64,000 nucleotides of DNA from contig NZ_CH672390.1 of NCBI RefSeq assembly GCF_000152865.1, positions 1,992,474 to 2,056,473 on the forward strand. Direction: 5' to 3'. Below, piece after piece: positions 1 to 7,808 of the stretch. This DNA is from Erythrobacter sp. NAP1. GTDB taxonomy: Bacteria; Pseudomonadota; Alphaproteobacteria; Sphingomonadales; Sphingomonadaceae. Positions within the stretch are counted from its first letter, which is position 1. Every line of letters begins with the position of its first letter. The notes beneath the pieces are model-generated. The model saw nothing but the letters and a program-made list of their open reading frames with translations, was not told the origin of the DNA and made no database searches. The position numbers and the translations under genes were made by a program.

Positions 1-1390
1 TGCCCATCTTCTTCGCCGGAACCGACCCTGCAAGGATCGCGTAAGGCAGCGACACGATCGAGGCCCAGGCGATCCCGACAGCGACCATCGGAAGCCACAA
101 CAGCCCCGGGTCGCGGATCAGCAGCATCGAGGCAAAACCCACTGCGCCGATTGTAAGGTTGAGAGCATGCAGGCGGCAGCGATCCATCTTGGCAGCGATG
201 ATGATGAAGCCGAGCGCGGCTGCGGCGGCAATTCCGTTACGTACCGAGCCAAGCAGGCTCCACCAGTCGGCCGCGTCCTGATATCCTTGAGTCACCGGAT
301 CGGGCGAGGCGAAGTGGTACTCGGCAACCGCGGGCGTTCCGTAAATCCACATCGAGAACATCGCGAACCAGCTGAAGAACTGTACGACCGCCAGTTGGCG
401 CATAGTCTTTGGCATGGCGAACAGGTCGTTCACGACTTCCATGAAGCCGTTGTCGTCGCGCCCGCTCTTGCGAAGGAAGGATGCGATGAACTGGATCACG
501 CCGAACGCCGCAATCAGGCCGGCAAGCACGTAAAGCTCCTGCGCGATCTCGAGATCGCCGAGCCATGCCGGGCGCGGGTCGGTGCGTGCTGCCATCACGA
601 GAGCGGCGAATGCGATGCCGATGATGATCCAGAGGAGGCCTCCGCGCTGAAACTTCGCGGCGCTGCGGCGGGTGGTTGAGGCATCGCGCGGCGTGACGCC
701 CAGAGCCATATGCCGCGCAGCCTCGAACCCAGCGAGTTGTTCGGGGCTGTATTCGTTGGTCTTGAAAACTGTCCAGCAGACGGCCGCAAACAGCGCCGCG
801 CCGCCGATATAAAATGCCCACTGCACCGTCTCGGGAATTTGCCCTTCCGGCGCGACGTTGCTCAGCCCCATCCAGTTGGTCATCACCCAAGGCAGCGCGC
901 CCGCGATCACCGCGCCCACACCGATGAAGAAACTCTGCATCGCATAGCCACGCGTTCGCTGGCGGTCGGGCAGGTTGTCGCCGACAAAGGCGCGGAATGG
1001 CTCCATCGTGATGTTGAGCGAGGCGTCCATGATCCACAGCATCCCCGCCGCAATCCAGAGCGTTGGCGAGTTGGGCATGATGAACAAGGCCAGCGTCGCC
1101 AGCAACGCGCCGACGAGGAAGTAGGGGCGACGACGCCCGAACCGGCCCCAGGTGTTGTCGGAAAGGTGCCCGATGACCGGCTGCACGATCAGCCCGGTCA
1201 TCGGCGCTGCAATCCACAGGATCGCCAGCTCGTTCACCTCCGCGCCGAGCGTCTGGAAGATGCGGCTGACATTGCCGTTCTGAAGGTCGAAGCCGATCTG
1301 GATACCCAGGAAGCCAAAGCTCATGTTCCAAATCTGGCCTGCATTCATTGCCGGCTTGCGTGCAGAGCCGGTGGCCGCTGCCTGATTCAT
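1..1390 (-). CDS. MFS sugar permease, GPH/SLC45-like (3' end outside window)
   Basis: I translated this frame from the ATG at 1388-1390. It stays open for 463 codons to the window edge, so the C-terminus is missing. It encodes many hydrophobic segments and the MFS loop motif GRFGRRRP after the second helix, followed by YFLVGALLATLALF. The pattern (FGIQIGFDLQ near the N-terminus, DNTWGRFGRRRPY) matches the glycoside/sucrose/maltose permeases found beside alpha-amylase genes in sphingomonads and Caulobacter. The expected role is proton-coupled uptake of maltose or maltodextrin across the inner membrane. It is divergent from the GH13 operon at 1678, with a shared 287-base spacer holding an operator-like palindrome. 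The substrate is inferred from context. A longer open frame at 237-1835 on the same strand is out of register and is a shadow. Confidence 0.88.
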   Translation of the reverse strand, partial: MNQAAATGSARKPAMNAGQIWNMSFGFLGIQIGFDLQNGNVSRIFQTLGAEVNELAILWIAAPMTGLIVQPVIGHLSDNTWGRFGRRRPYFLVGALLATLALFIMPNSPTLWIAAGMLWIMDASLNITMEPFRAFVGDNLPDRQRTRGYAMQSFFIGVGAVIAGALPWVMTNWMGLSNVAPEGQIPETVQWAFYIGGAALFAAVCWTVFKTNEYSPEQLAGFEAARHMALGVTPRDASTTRRSAAKFQRGGLLWIIIGIAFAALVMAARTDPRPAWLGDLEIAQELYVLAGLIAAFGVIQFIASFLRKSGRDDNGFMEVVNDLFAMPKTMRQLAVVQFFSWFAMFSMWIYGTPAVAEYHFASPDPVTQGYQDAADWWSLLGSVRNGIAAAAALGFIIIAAKMDRCRLHALNLTIGAVGFASMLLIRDPGLLWLPMVAVGIAWASIVSLPYAILAGSVPAKKMG

Positions 1391-1677
1391 CGCTAGTATC
1401 CCTCTCCTGCGCCCGCCCATGCTTAGCACACGGTGCCTTTGCGCCTCCCGGTTGGAACATTGCATATACCAACCTTCGAACGCGCAGTGTGGCGCTTATG
1501 CAAAAATTTGCAAGAATCTTTGGCGAAGATGTGAGGAAAGTCGCCGTTAGGGCAGGCCTATACCCACTATCCCATTGATTTACCGAATTAAACAAGCACT
1601 CGCTTGTCTCTGTCCGAATTTTCACAAACAATTGCAAATTGTCGCTTCTGGTGGCAATCAGAGTTTGGGAGGACTTC
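1391..1677. promoter_or_regulatory. Divergent promoter region between MFS permease and GH13 operon
   Basis: A 287-base spacer, AT-rich relative to its surroundings and without a convincing gene. It contains the palindrome at 1499-1512 and a second imperfect inverted repeat, ACAATT-GCA-AATTGT, near 1628-1642. A strong ribosome-binding site (GGGAGGA, about 1667-1673) precedes the ATG at 1678. It should hold both promoters; I could not assign -35/-10 boxes with confidence. Confidence 0.6.
1499..1512. promoter_or_regulatory. Operator-like palindrome, class A (TGCAAA-AA-TTTGCA)
   Basis: A perfect 6+6 inverted repeat with a 2-base centre, midway in the divergent spacer. The same arms recur at 11100-11113 and 25881-25894, all in the glucan region. 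The size and symmetry fit a LacI-family operator, but there is no central CpG. It is most likely bound by the LacI protein encoded at 5163, which lacks the usual hinge-helix motif. The assignment is inference. Confidence 0.6.
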
Positions 1678-3507
1678 ATGAGCAAACGAATCTGGCTGTC
1701 ATGCCTTGCAGCTTTGTCGCTTAGCGCGGGCAGTGCCTGGGCAATGACCGAGGCACCGGCAAGCGAATCGAGTTTTCGAGACCGCCTGCCTGAAGATGAA
1801 GTTGTGTATTTCGTCCTCCCGGATCGTTTTGCCAATGGCGATGCTTCGAACGATCGCGGCGGTCTGACCGGAACCGCGCTCGATCATGGCTACGACCCGA
1901 CTCACAAGGGTTTTTACCACGGCGGCGATCTTGCCGGCCTGACCGCGCGGCTCGACTATCTTGAAGGTATGGGCGTGACCGCGATCTGGTTTGCGCCGAT
2001 CTTCAAGAACAAGCCGGTGCAGGGCCCGGAAGGCCAGGAAAGCGCAGGCTACCACGGCTACTGGGTGACCGACTTCACCAGCATAGATCCGCATTTCGGC
2101 ACCAATGAAGAATTCAAGGCCTTCGTCGACGCAGCGCATGCGCGAGGGATGAAGGTCTATATGGACATCATCACCAACCACACCGCCGACGTGATCCAAT
2201 ACGCGGAAGGCTACGACTATCGCAGCCTCGCCGACTATCCCTACACGCGCCGCGGCGGCGTCGATAGCGAGCCGATCAACGAGGGCTTCCTGGGCGACGA
2301 TGTCCAGACGGCGGAGAACTTCGCCAAGCTGACCTCGCCCGATTATGCCAACGTGCCGTTCGTGCCCGGGGCCGAGCGCGATGCAAAAGTGCCCGCCTGG
2401 CTCAACGATCCGATCTACTATCACAACCGCGGCAGCACGACTTTCAGCGGTGAGAGCAGCCGCTATGGCGATTTTGCCGGGCTCGACGATCTCTACACCG
2501 AGCATCCGCGCGTGCTCGAAGGGATGATCGACATCTACGCCAGCTGGATCACCCGCTTCGGCATCGACGGCTTCCGCATCGACACGGCCAAGCACGTGAA
2601 CCCCGAATTCTGGCAATCCTTCGTGCCCGCCATGCTTGAGACCGCTGAGGCCGAAGGCATTCCGAATTTCCTGATCTTCGGCGAGGTCTATTCGGCAAGC
2701 CCCAACAGCGGATATCTTGCCCAGTTCACCCGTCGCGACGGCTTTCCCGCCGTGCTCGACTTCGCGTTCCAGGCCTCGATGCAGGAAGCGATCAGTCGCG
2801 GCGCGCCCACAACTGTCATCGTCGACATGTTCGATGGCGACGTGAATTACGAAGGCGGCGAGGAAGCGGCGCGGGCCATGCCGACCTTCCTCGGCAATCA
2901 TGATATGGGCCGTTTCTCGACCCTCATCAAAGCCGACAATCCCGATATCTCGCAGGACGAATTGCTCTCACGGGTAAAGCTTGGCCACGCCATGCTGATG
3001 ACGCTGCGCGGCAATCCGGTGATCTATTACGGCGATGAGCAGGGCTTCGTCGGCGATGGCAACGACCAGGCCGCGCGAGAGGACATGTTCCCCAGTGTGA
3101 CCGACAGCTACAATGACAACGCGCTTATCGGCACCGATGCGACGACGGCGGACGAGAACTTCGACACAGCCCATCCGCTCTACGTGCTGGTTCGCGAATT
3201 CGCAAAGGTGCGCGCCAATCACGCGGCCTTGCGGCGCGGCAAGCAGGTCACGCGAACCTACAACGACACCGGCCCCGGCCTCATCAGCTTCTCGCGCTTC
3301 GATCCGGAGACTGGCGACGAATATCTGCTCGCCTTCAATACCAGCAGCGAGGCGTTGAGCGTCGCATCCACGATCGGCTATACCGCGCGCAAGCTTGAAA
3401 CGCTTGGTGGCTCGTGCCCCGCCGAAGTTTCGGCGCCGGGCAGCGTTGCCCTCGAATTAAGGCCATACGGGTGGTGCATCGCCCGTGTATCCGAGACTTC
3501 TCAATGA
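1678..3507 (+). CDS. Exported GH13 alpha-amylase family glycosidase
   Basis: 609 residues. The ATG at 1678 was chosen because GGGAGGA lies just upstream and because it gives a typical signal peptide (MSKRIWLSCLAALSLSAGSAWA). The mature enzyme is a GH13 barrel: region I DIITNHTAD, region II GFRID with the nucleophile Asp about 302, region III FGEVY with the acid/base Glu about 336, and region IV GNHD with Asp about 409. All catalytic residues are present. The N-terminal part (FVLPDRFANGD...) resembles periplasmic GH13_19-like amylases. It probably hydrolyses imported maltodextrins in the periplasm. It is the first gene of an operon with the cytoplasmic alpha-glucosidase, LacI regulator and halogenase; its stop overlaps the next ATG (ATGA). 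Exact linkage specificity is not visible. Confidence 0.93.
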   Translation: MSKRIWLSCLAALSLSAGSAWAMTEAPASESSFRDRLPEDEVVYFVLPDRFANGDASNDRGGLTGTALDHGYDPTHKGFYHGGDLAGLTARLDYLEGMGVTAIWFAPIFKNKPVQGPEGQESAGYHGYWVTDFTSIDPHFGTNEEFKAFVDAAHARGMKVYMDIITNHTADVIQYAEGYDYRSLADYPYTRRGGVDSEPINEGFLGDDVQTAENFAKLTSPDYANVPFVPGAERDAKVPAWLNDPIYYHNRGSTTFSGESSRYGDFAGLDDLYTEHPRVLEGMIDIYASWITRFGIDGFRIDTAKHVNPEFWQSFVPAMLETAEAEGIPNFLIFGEVYSASPNSGYLAQFTRRDGFPAVLDFAFQASMQEAISRGAPTTVIVDMFDGDVNYEGGEEAARAMPTFLGNHDMGRFSTLIKADNPDISQDELLSRVKLGHAMLMTLRGNPVIYYGDEQGFVGDGNDQAAREDMFPSVTDSYNDNALIGTDATTADENFDTAHPLYVLVREFAKVRANHAALRRGKQVTRTYNDTGPGLISFSRFDPETGDEYLLAFNTSSEALSVASTIGYTARKLETLGGSCPAEVSAPGSVALELRPYGWCIARVSETSQ

Positions 3508-5159
3508 GTGAAATGACCGAAATGACCAGCCGAATGGTGACCAGCGCTGCCGAATGGTGGCGCGGCGCCGTCATATACCAGATCTATCCGCGCAGTTTCC
3601 GCGACACCAATGCCGACGGGGTCGGCGACCTTCGCGGTGTGGTCGAGGGACTCGATTACATCGCTTCGCTGGGCGTCGACGGCATCTGGATCTCGCCGTT
3701 CTTCACCTCGCCGATGAAGGATTTCGGTTACGATGTTTCCGATTATTGCGGGATCGATCCGAGCTTCGGCACCTTCGAAGACTTCGACGCAGTGATCGCC
3801 AAGGCGCATGAGCTTGGGCTCAAGGTGATCATCGACCAGGTCTATTCGCACACGTCTGACGAACACGCCTGGTTCCAGGAAAGCCGCCGCGATCGCGATA
3901 ACCCCAAGGCGGACTGGTATGTCTGGGCCGACCCGAAGCCCGATGGCTCACCGCCATCGAACTGGCAGTCGGTGTTCGGTGGTTCCTCGTGGCAGTGGGA
4001 CGGGCCACGCCGGCAGTATTACCTGCACAATTTCCTCACCAGCCAGCCCGATCTCAATGTCCACAACCCGGACGTGCAGAACGCGCTGCTCGACGTCGCG
4101 CGGTTCTGGCTCGATCGCGGAGTCGATGGCTTCCGGCTCGATGCGCTCAACTTCTCGATGCACGATCCCGAGCTGCGCGACAATCCGCCCTCTGGCGTGC
4201 CGATGAGCCAGGTTACGCGGCCGTTCGACATGCAGATCAAGCGTTTCAATCAGAGCCATGCGGACATCCCGGCATTCCTCGAGCGCATTCGCGCAACTAT
4301 CGACGAATTCCCCGGCCGCTTCACCGTGGCCGAAGTGGGCGGTCCTGAACCGCTTGAAGAGATGAAGGCGTTCACCGATGGCGGAAAACGGCTCGATTCT
4401 GCTTACAATTTCGACTTCCTCTACGCGCCCGACCTGACAGCGGAGCGGGTGCGAAGCTCGCTTTCGAACTGGGACCAGACGCCGGGCGAAGGCTGGCCCT
4501 CCTGGGCTTTCTCGAACCACGACGCGCCTCGCGCGACCACGCGCTGGGCGGGCGATGACGATTTCGAAAAGATCGCTCGGCTGAGCATGCTCCTGCTTCT
4601 GTCGCTGCGCGGCAATCCGATCATCTATCAGGGCGAAGAACTGGGTCTGCCCCAAGGCCACGTCGCCTTTGCCGACCTTCAGGACCCCGAAGCGATCACC
4701 AACTGGCCACACACGCTGGGCCGCGATGGTGCGCGCACGCCCATGCCATGGTCTGCCGAAGCGCCGCAGGCTGGCTTTTCGCAGGCTAACCGCACTTGGC
4801 TCAAGGTCGACCCCGATCACGCCGCACGCGCAATTGATCGCCAGTCGGCAGAGCCCGGAGCAGTGCTGAACTACACGCGCAAGCTCCTCTCAGTCCGCAG
4901 CGACAATCCAGCGCTCGTAAATGGGTCAAGCGAGTTGCTCGACACGCCCGAAGGCATTATCGCCTTCATCCGTCATGGCGTGGAAAGCGAGGTGCTTTGC
5001 GCCTTCAATCTTGGCCATACAGCAATCGACTGGACGCCCCCTCAGCGCTTCCAGTCAGCCACAACTATCGCAAGCGAAGCGGTGGCTGAAGCGCGCGAAG
5101 GCGTGCTAACGACAATGGCGCCGCGAACGGGATATTGGGCGGCTATCGGGGGAAAGTAG
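3504..5159 (+). CDS. Cytoplasmic GH13 alpha-glucosidase (GH13_23-like)
   Basis: 551 residues from the ATG at 3504, which overlaps the preceding stop by four bases and implies translational coupling. There is no signal peptide, so it is cytoplasmic. It begins with the classic WWRGAVIYQIYPRSF. Region I is DQVYSHTSDEH, region II GFRLDALNF (nucleophile Asp about 213), region III AEVGG (acid/base Glu about 277) and region IV SNHDAPR (Asp about 340). This pattern is that of exo-acting alpha-glucosidase/oligo-1,6-glucosidase enzymes, which release glucose from short malto- or isomalto-oligosaccharides. It would process sugars delivered by the divergent MFS permease. Glucosidase activity is well supported; the preference for alpha-1,4 or alpha-1,6 bonds is not decided by the sequence. 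Confidence 0.93.
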   Translation: MSEMTEMTSRMVTSAAEWWRGAVIYQIYPRSFRDTNADGVGDLRGVVEGLDYIASLGVDGIWISPFFTSPMKDFGYDVSDYCGIDPSFGTFEDFDAVIAKAHELGLKVIIDQVYSHTSDEHAWFQESRRDRDNPKADWYVWADPKPDGSPPSNWQSVFGGSSWQWDGPRRQYYLHNFLTSQPDLNVHNPDVQNALLDVARFWLDRGVDGFRLDALNFSMHDPELRDNPPSGVPMSQVTRPFDMQIKRFNQSHADIPAFLERIRATIDEFPGRFTVAEVGGPEPLEEMKAFTDGGKRLDSAYNFDFLYAPDLTAERVRSSLSNWDQTPGEGWPSWAFSNHDAPRATTRWAGDDDFEKIARLSMLLLLSLRGNPIIYQGEELGLPQGHVAFADLQDPEAITNWPHTLGRDGARTPMPWSAEAPQAGFSQANRTWLKVDPDHAARAIDRQSAEPGAVLNYTRKLLSVRSDNPALVNGSSELLDTPEGIIAFIRHGVESEVLCAFNLGHTAIDWTPPQRFQSATTIASEAVAEAREGVLTTMAPRTGYWAAIGGK

Positions 5160-5162
5160 ACG

Positions 5163-6191
5163 ATGGGCTCGGCCGGTCTGAAATCTAGGAAGAACGCGCG
5201 CCTCGAAGATATTGCGCGCCAGGCGGGCGTATCGATCTCGACCGTCAGCCGCGCTCTCAACGACAGCCCAGCGGTCAAGCGCCGAACCAAACAGGAAATC
5301 TGGAAGATCGCGCGCGAGCACGATTACGATTTCCGCACCAATATGCCCAATGGACCGGTGGGGGCAGAGGCCACCATCGCCGTCATCGTCCCTGCCCCTC
5401 AAGCGCGTGAGACGCGGGTTGCCGACCCGTTCTTCCTCGAGCTTCTCGCAGGGATCGCCGAGGCCGCGCGCGAGCGGAACGCAGACCTGGTCATCAGCCA
5501 CGTCTTCCCGCGCTCAGCTGAAGACCTCGAGTTCGCGATGACCACCAGCCGTGCGACCGGCATGATCTTCATCGGGCAGAGCTCGCTGCATCATGCCTTC
5601 AACACCTTGTCCGACACCAATGACCGTTTCGTTGTCTGGGGTGCGGAGTTTGGCGATGCGCGCTATTGCACCGTCGGGTCGGACAATGTCGCAGGCGGGA
5701 AGCGAGCAACCTCACACCTGTTGCGGCTTGGCCGAAAGCGCGTGCTGTTCCTTGGCGACACCGAAGCGCCCGAAGCAGAGCAGCGCCATCGCGGCTATCG
5801 TATCGCTCACACTGAGGCTGGGGTGCCGCTTGACGACAGCCTTGCCCTGCCAGCTCACTTCGATGTCCATTCGGGCGAAGCTACCACGCGCGCCGCTATC
5901 GAGCGTGGGATTGAGTTTGACGCCGTGTTCGCAGCCAGTGACCTTATCGCCATCGGCGCGATCCGAGCGCTCACCAAGTCGGGCCGATCGGTCCCCAGCG
6001 ATGTCTCGGTCGTCGGCTACGACAACATTCCGGCTGCGCGGCTTGTCACTCCGCGTCTTACAACCATCGACCAGGACACCAACCTTGCAGGCCGGATGCT
6101 GGTTTCCAAGCTGATCGACACGCAAGGTGCGCAAGCCGCCTCGGAGCGGCTTGAGACGAGCCTCCTGATCCGGGAGAGTTGCGGCGGCTGA
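5163..6191 (+). CDS. LacI-family transcriptional regulator of the alpha-glucan operon
   Basis: 342 residues, starting three bases after the glucosidase stop. SD-like GGGGAAA lies just before the ATG at 5163. The N-terminal helix-turn-helix (LEDIARQAGVSISTVSRALND, residues about 15-35) is typical of LacI proteins, and the rest is a periplasmic-binding-protein-like effector domain (SVVGYDNIPAARL near the end). An oddity is the linker after the HTH (YDFRTNMPNGPVGAEA): it lacks the usual hinge-helix pattern (N..AR.L) whose Leu inserts into a central CpG of the operator. That fits the CpG-less palindromes at 1499, 11100 and 25881. It probably acts as a sugar-responsive repressor of the alpha-glucan genes; the effector is unknown. 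Confidence 0.92.
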   Translation: MGSAGLKSRKNARLEDIARQAGVSISTVSRALNDSPAVKRRTKQEIWKIAREHDYDFRTNMPNGPVGAEATIAVIVPAPQARETRVADPFFLELLAGIAEAARERNADLVISHVFPRSAEDLEFAMTTSRATGMIFIGQSSLHHAFNTLSDTNDRFVVWGAEFGDARYCTVGSDNVAGGKRATSHLLRLGRKRVLFLGDTEAPEAEQRHRGYRIAHTEAGVPLDDSLALPAHFDVHSGEATTRAAIERGIEFDAVFAASDLIAIGAIRALTKSGRSVPSDVSVVGYDNIPAARLVTPRLTTIDQDTNLAGRMLVSKLIDTQGAQAASERLETSLLIRESCGG

Positions 6192-6192
6192 C

Positions 6193-7716
6193 ATGGCTGA
6201 GGAAGCATACGCCCCACTCAAAAGCATCGTCATCGTCGGCGGGGGAAGCGCCGGTTGGATGACGGCCGCGGCCTTGTCCGATGCGGTTGGTAAATCGTGC
6301 TCGATCACTCTCATTGAAAGCGAGGCCATCGGCACGGTCGGCGTTGGCGAAGCAACAATCCCGCCTATCCGACAGTTTAATGCCCGCATCGGCATCGACG
6401 AGGCGACCTTCGTCAAGGAAACGGCAGGCTCCTACAAGCTCGGCATTCAGTTCGTTGACTGGTCGCGCAAAGGTCACAGCTACTTCCATCCCTTCGGTCA
6501 GTACGGTGCGGAATTCGATAAGGTTCCCTTCTACCACTACTGGATGCGCGAGGCCCTCGATGGCCGCATCGCGGGACCGATTGACGAGTTTTCGATGTGC
6601 TGGGCGATGGCCAAGGCGGGCAAGTTTGCGCGGCCCGAACCGGACCGTCGCAAAATCCAGTCGACTTTCGATTACGCCTACCACTTCGACGCGGGTCTCT
6701 ACGCTGCGTTCCTGCGCCGCGTATCCGAAGCGCGCGGGGTGAAGCGGATCGAGGGCCGCGTCACCGATGTGATCCAGCGCGGTGAGGATGGCTTCATCGA
6801 AAGCGTCACGCTCGACAAGGGCACGAGCGTTTCAGGCGAGTTGTTCATCGATTGCAGCGGCTTTCGCGGACTGCTGATCGAAGACACGCTCAAAGCAGGC
6901 TACGAGAATTGGCAGCACTGGCTCCCCTGCGACCGAGCAGTTGCCGTCCCCTGTGCCAAGCAGGCCGAGATCACGCCCTACACCCGCTCGACCGCGAAAG
7001 AGGCAGGCTGGCAGTGGCGGATCCCGCTCCAGCATCGCACGGGCAATGGCTATGTCCATTGCAGCGAGTTTATTTCCGAGGATGAAGCGACCGAGACGCT
7101 GATGGGCTCGCTTGACGGCGAGGCGCAGGCAGACCCGCGCACGCTTCGCTTTGTGACCGGACGCCGCAAGAAGTTCTGGGACAAGAACTGCGTCGCCATC
7201 GGGCTATCCGCCGGGTTCATGGAGCCGCTGGAATCGACCAGCCTGCATTTGATACAGTACGGCATTCTGCGGCTCATCGCGCTGCTGCCGGACAGCGAAA
7301 TGTCGCCGCTGCTCGCGCGCGAATACAACCGCCAGACGGCCGATGAATATGCGCGCATCCGCGACTTCCTGATCCTGCACTACAAGGCCACGACCCGCGA
7401 TGATGCGGAGTTGTGGCGCTATTGTTCGGCGATGGATATCCCGGAGAGCCTGCAATACAAGATCGACCACTTCCGCAATTACGGCCTGCTGGTTGCCGAT
7501 GAGCGCGAGTTGTTCGCCAATCCCAGCTGGATCGCGGTCTATATGGGTCAGGACATCATGCCGCGCCGTGCCCCTGCAATCACCGAAATGCGCGACGGCG
7601 TTCCCGTGGCGCAGCGCATGCAGATGATTTCGCAGGCCATGCGCGAAGCGGTCGCGCAAATGCCGACGCATGCCGACTTCCTTGCTCGTCACTGCCCCTC
7701 CCCGCTCGCCAGCTAG
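6193..7716 (+). CDS. Flavin-dependent tryptophan-halogenase-family protein (copy 1)
   Basis: 507 residues; the ATG starts one base after the LacI stop, as last gene of the operon. The N-terminal FAD site is IVGGGSAGWM (residues about 14-23). The halogenase signature residues are present: Lys about 82 in SYKLGIQF (equivalent to the catalytic Lys of PrnA), WQWRIP, and Glu about 347 in EPLESTS. By family knowledge such enzymes oxidise halide with FADH2 from a separate reductase. The relatives found beside TonB receptors in Caulobacterales, Sphingomonadales and Xanthomonadales have mostly unknown native substrates. Position in a starch operon suggests a role tied to glycan uptake rather than natural-product synthesis. 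About 40-50% identity by eye to the copies at 11689 and 24336. Confidence 0.9.
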   Translation: MAEEAYAPLKSIVIVGGGSAGWMTAAALSDAVGKSCSITLIESEAIGTVGVGEATIPPIRQFNARIGIDEATFVKETAGSYKLGIQFVDWSRKGHSYFHPFGQYGAEFDKVPFYHYWMREALDGRIAGPIDEFSMCWAMAKAGKFARPEPDRRKIQSTFDYAYHFDAGLYAAFLRRVSEARGVKRIEGRVTDVIQRGEDGFIESVTLDKGTSVSGELFIDCSGFRGLLIEDTLKAGYENWQHWLPCDRAVAVPCAKQAEITPYTRSTAKEAGWQWRIPLQHRTGNGYVHCSEFISEDEATETLMGSLDGEAQADPRTLRFVTGRRKKFWDKNCVAIGLSAGFMEPLESTSLHLIQYGILRLIALLPDSEMSPLLAREYNRQTADEYARIRDFLILHYKATTRDDAELWRYCSAMDIPESLQYKIDHFRNYGLLVADERELFANPSWIAVYMGQDIMPRRAPAITEMRDGVPVAQRMQMISQAMREAVAQMPTHADFLARHCPSPLAS

Positions 7717-7746
7717 GCGCAGTTCTCTTCCGAAATGCCAAGAAAA

Positions 7747-7774
7747 AGGGCCCGCCGATCTCTCGGCGAGCCCT
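7747..7774. terminator. Bidirectional terminator hairpin
   Basis: AGGGC-CCGCCGA paired with TCGGCG-A-GCCCT around a short loop, preceded by AAAAA on the plus strand. It lies between the convergent halogenase (ends 7716) and TonB receptor (ends 7809) and could serve both. Confidence 0.7.
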
Positions 7775-7808
7775 CCCCGGTGTCCTGTAGGTTGCGACCC
7801 TTCAGGCT

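Noticed and set aside
237..1835. A long open frame on the minus strand across the left end.
   Set aside because: It overlaps the translated MFS permease frame, which alone gives transmembrane segments and family motifs; the other frame gives an Arg/Pro-rich, low-complexity product typical of an antisense or shifted reading of GC-rich DNA.
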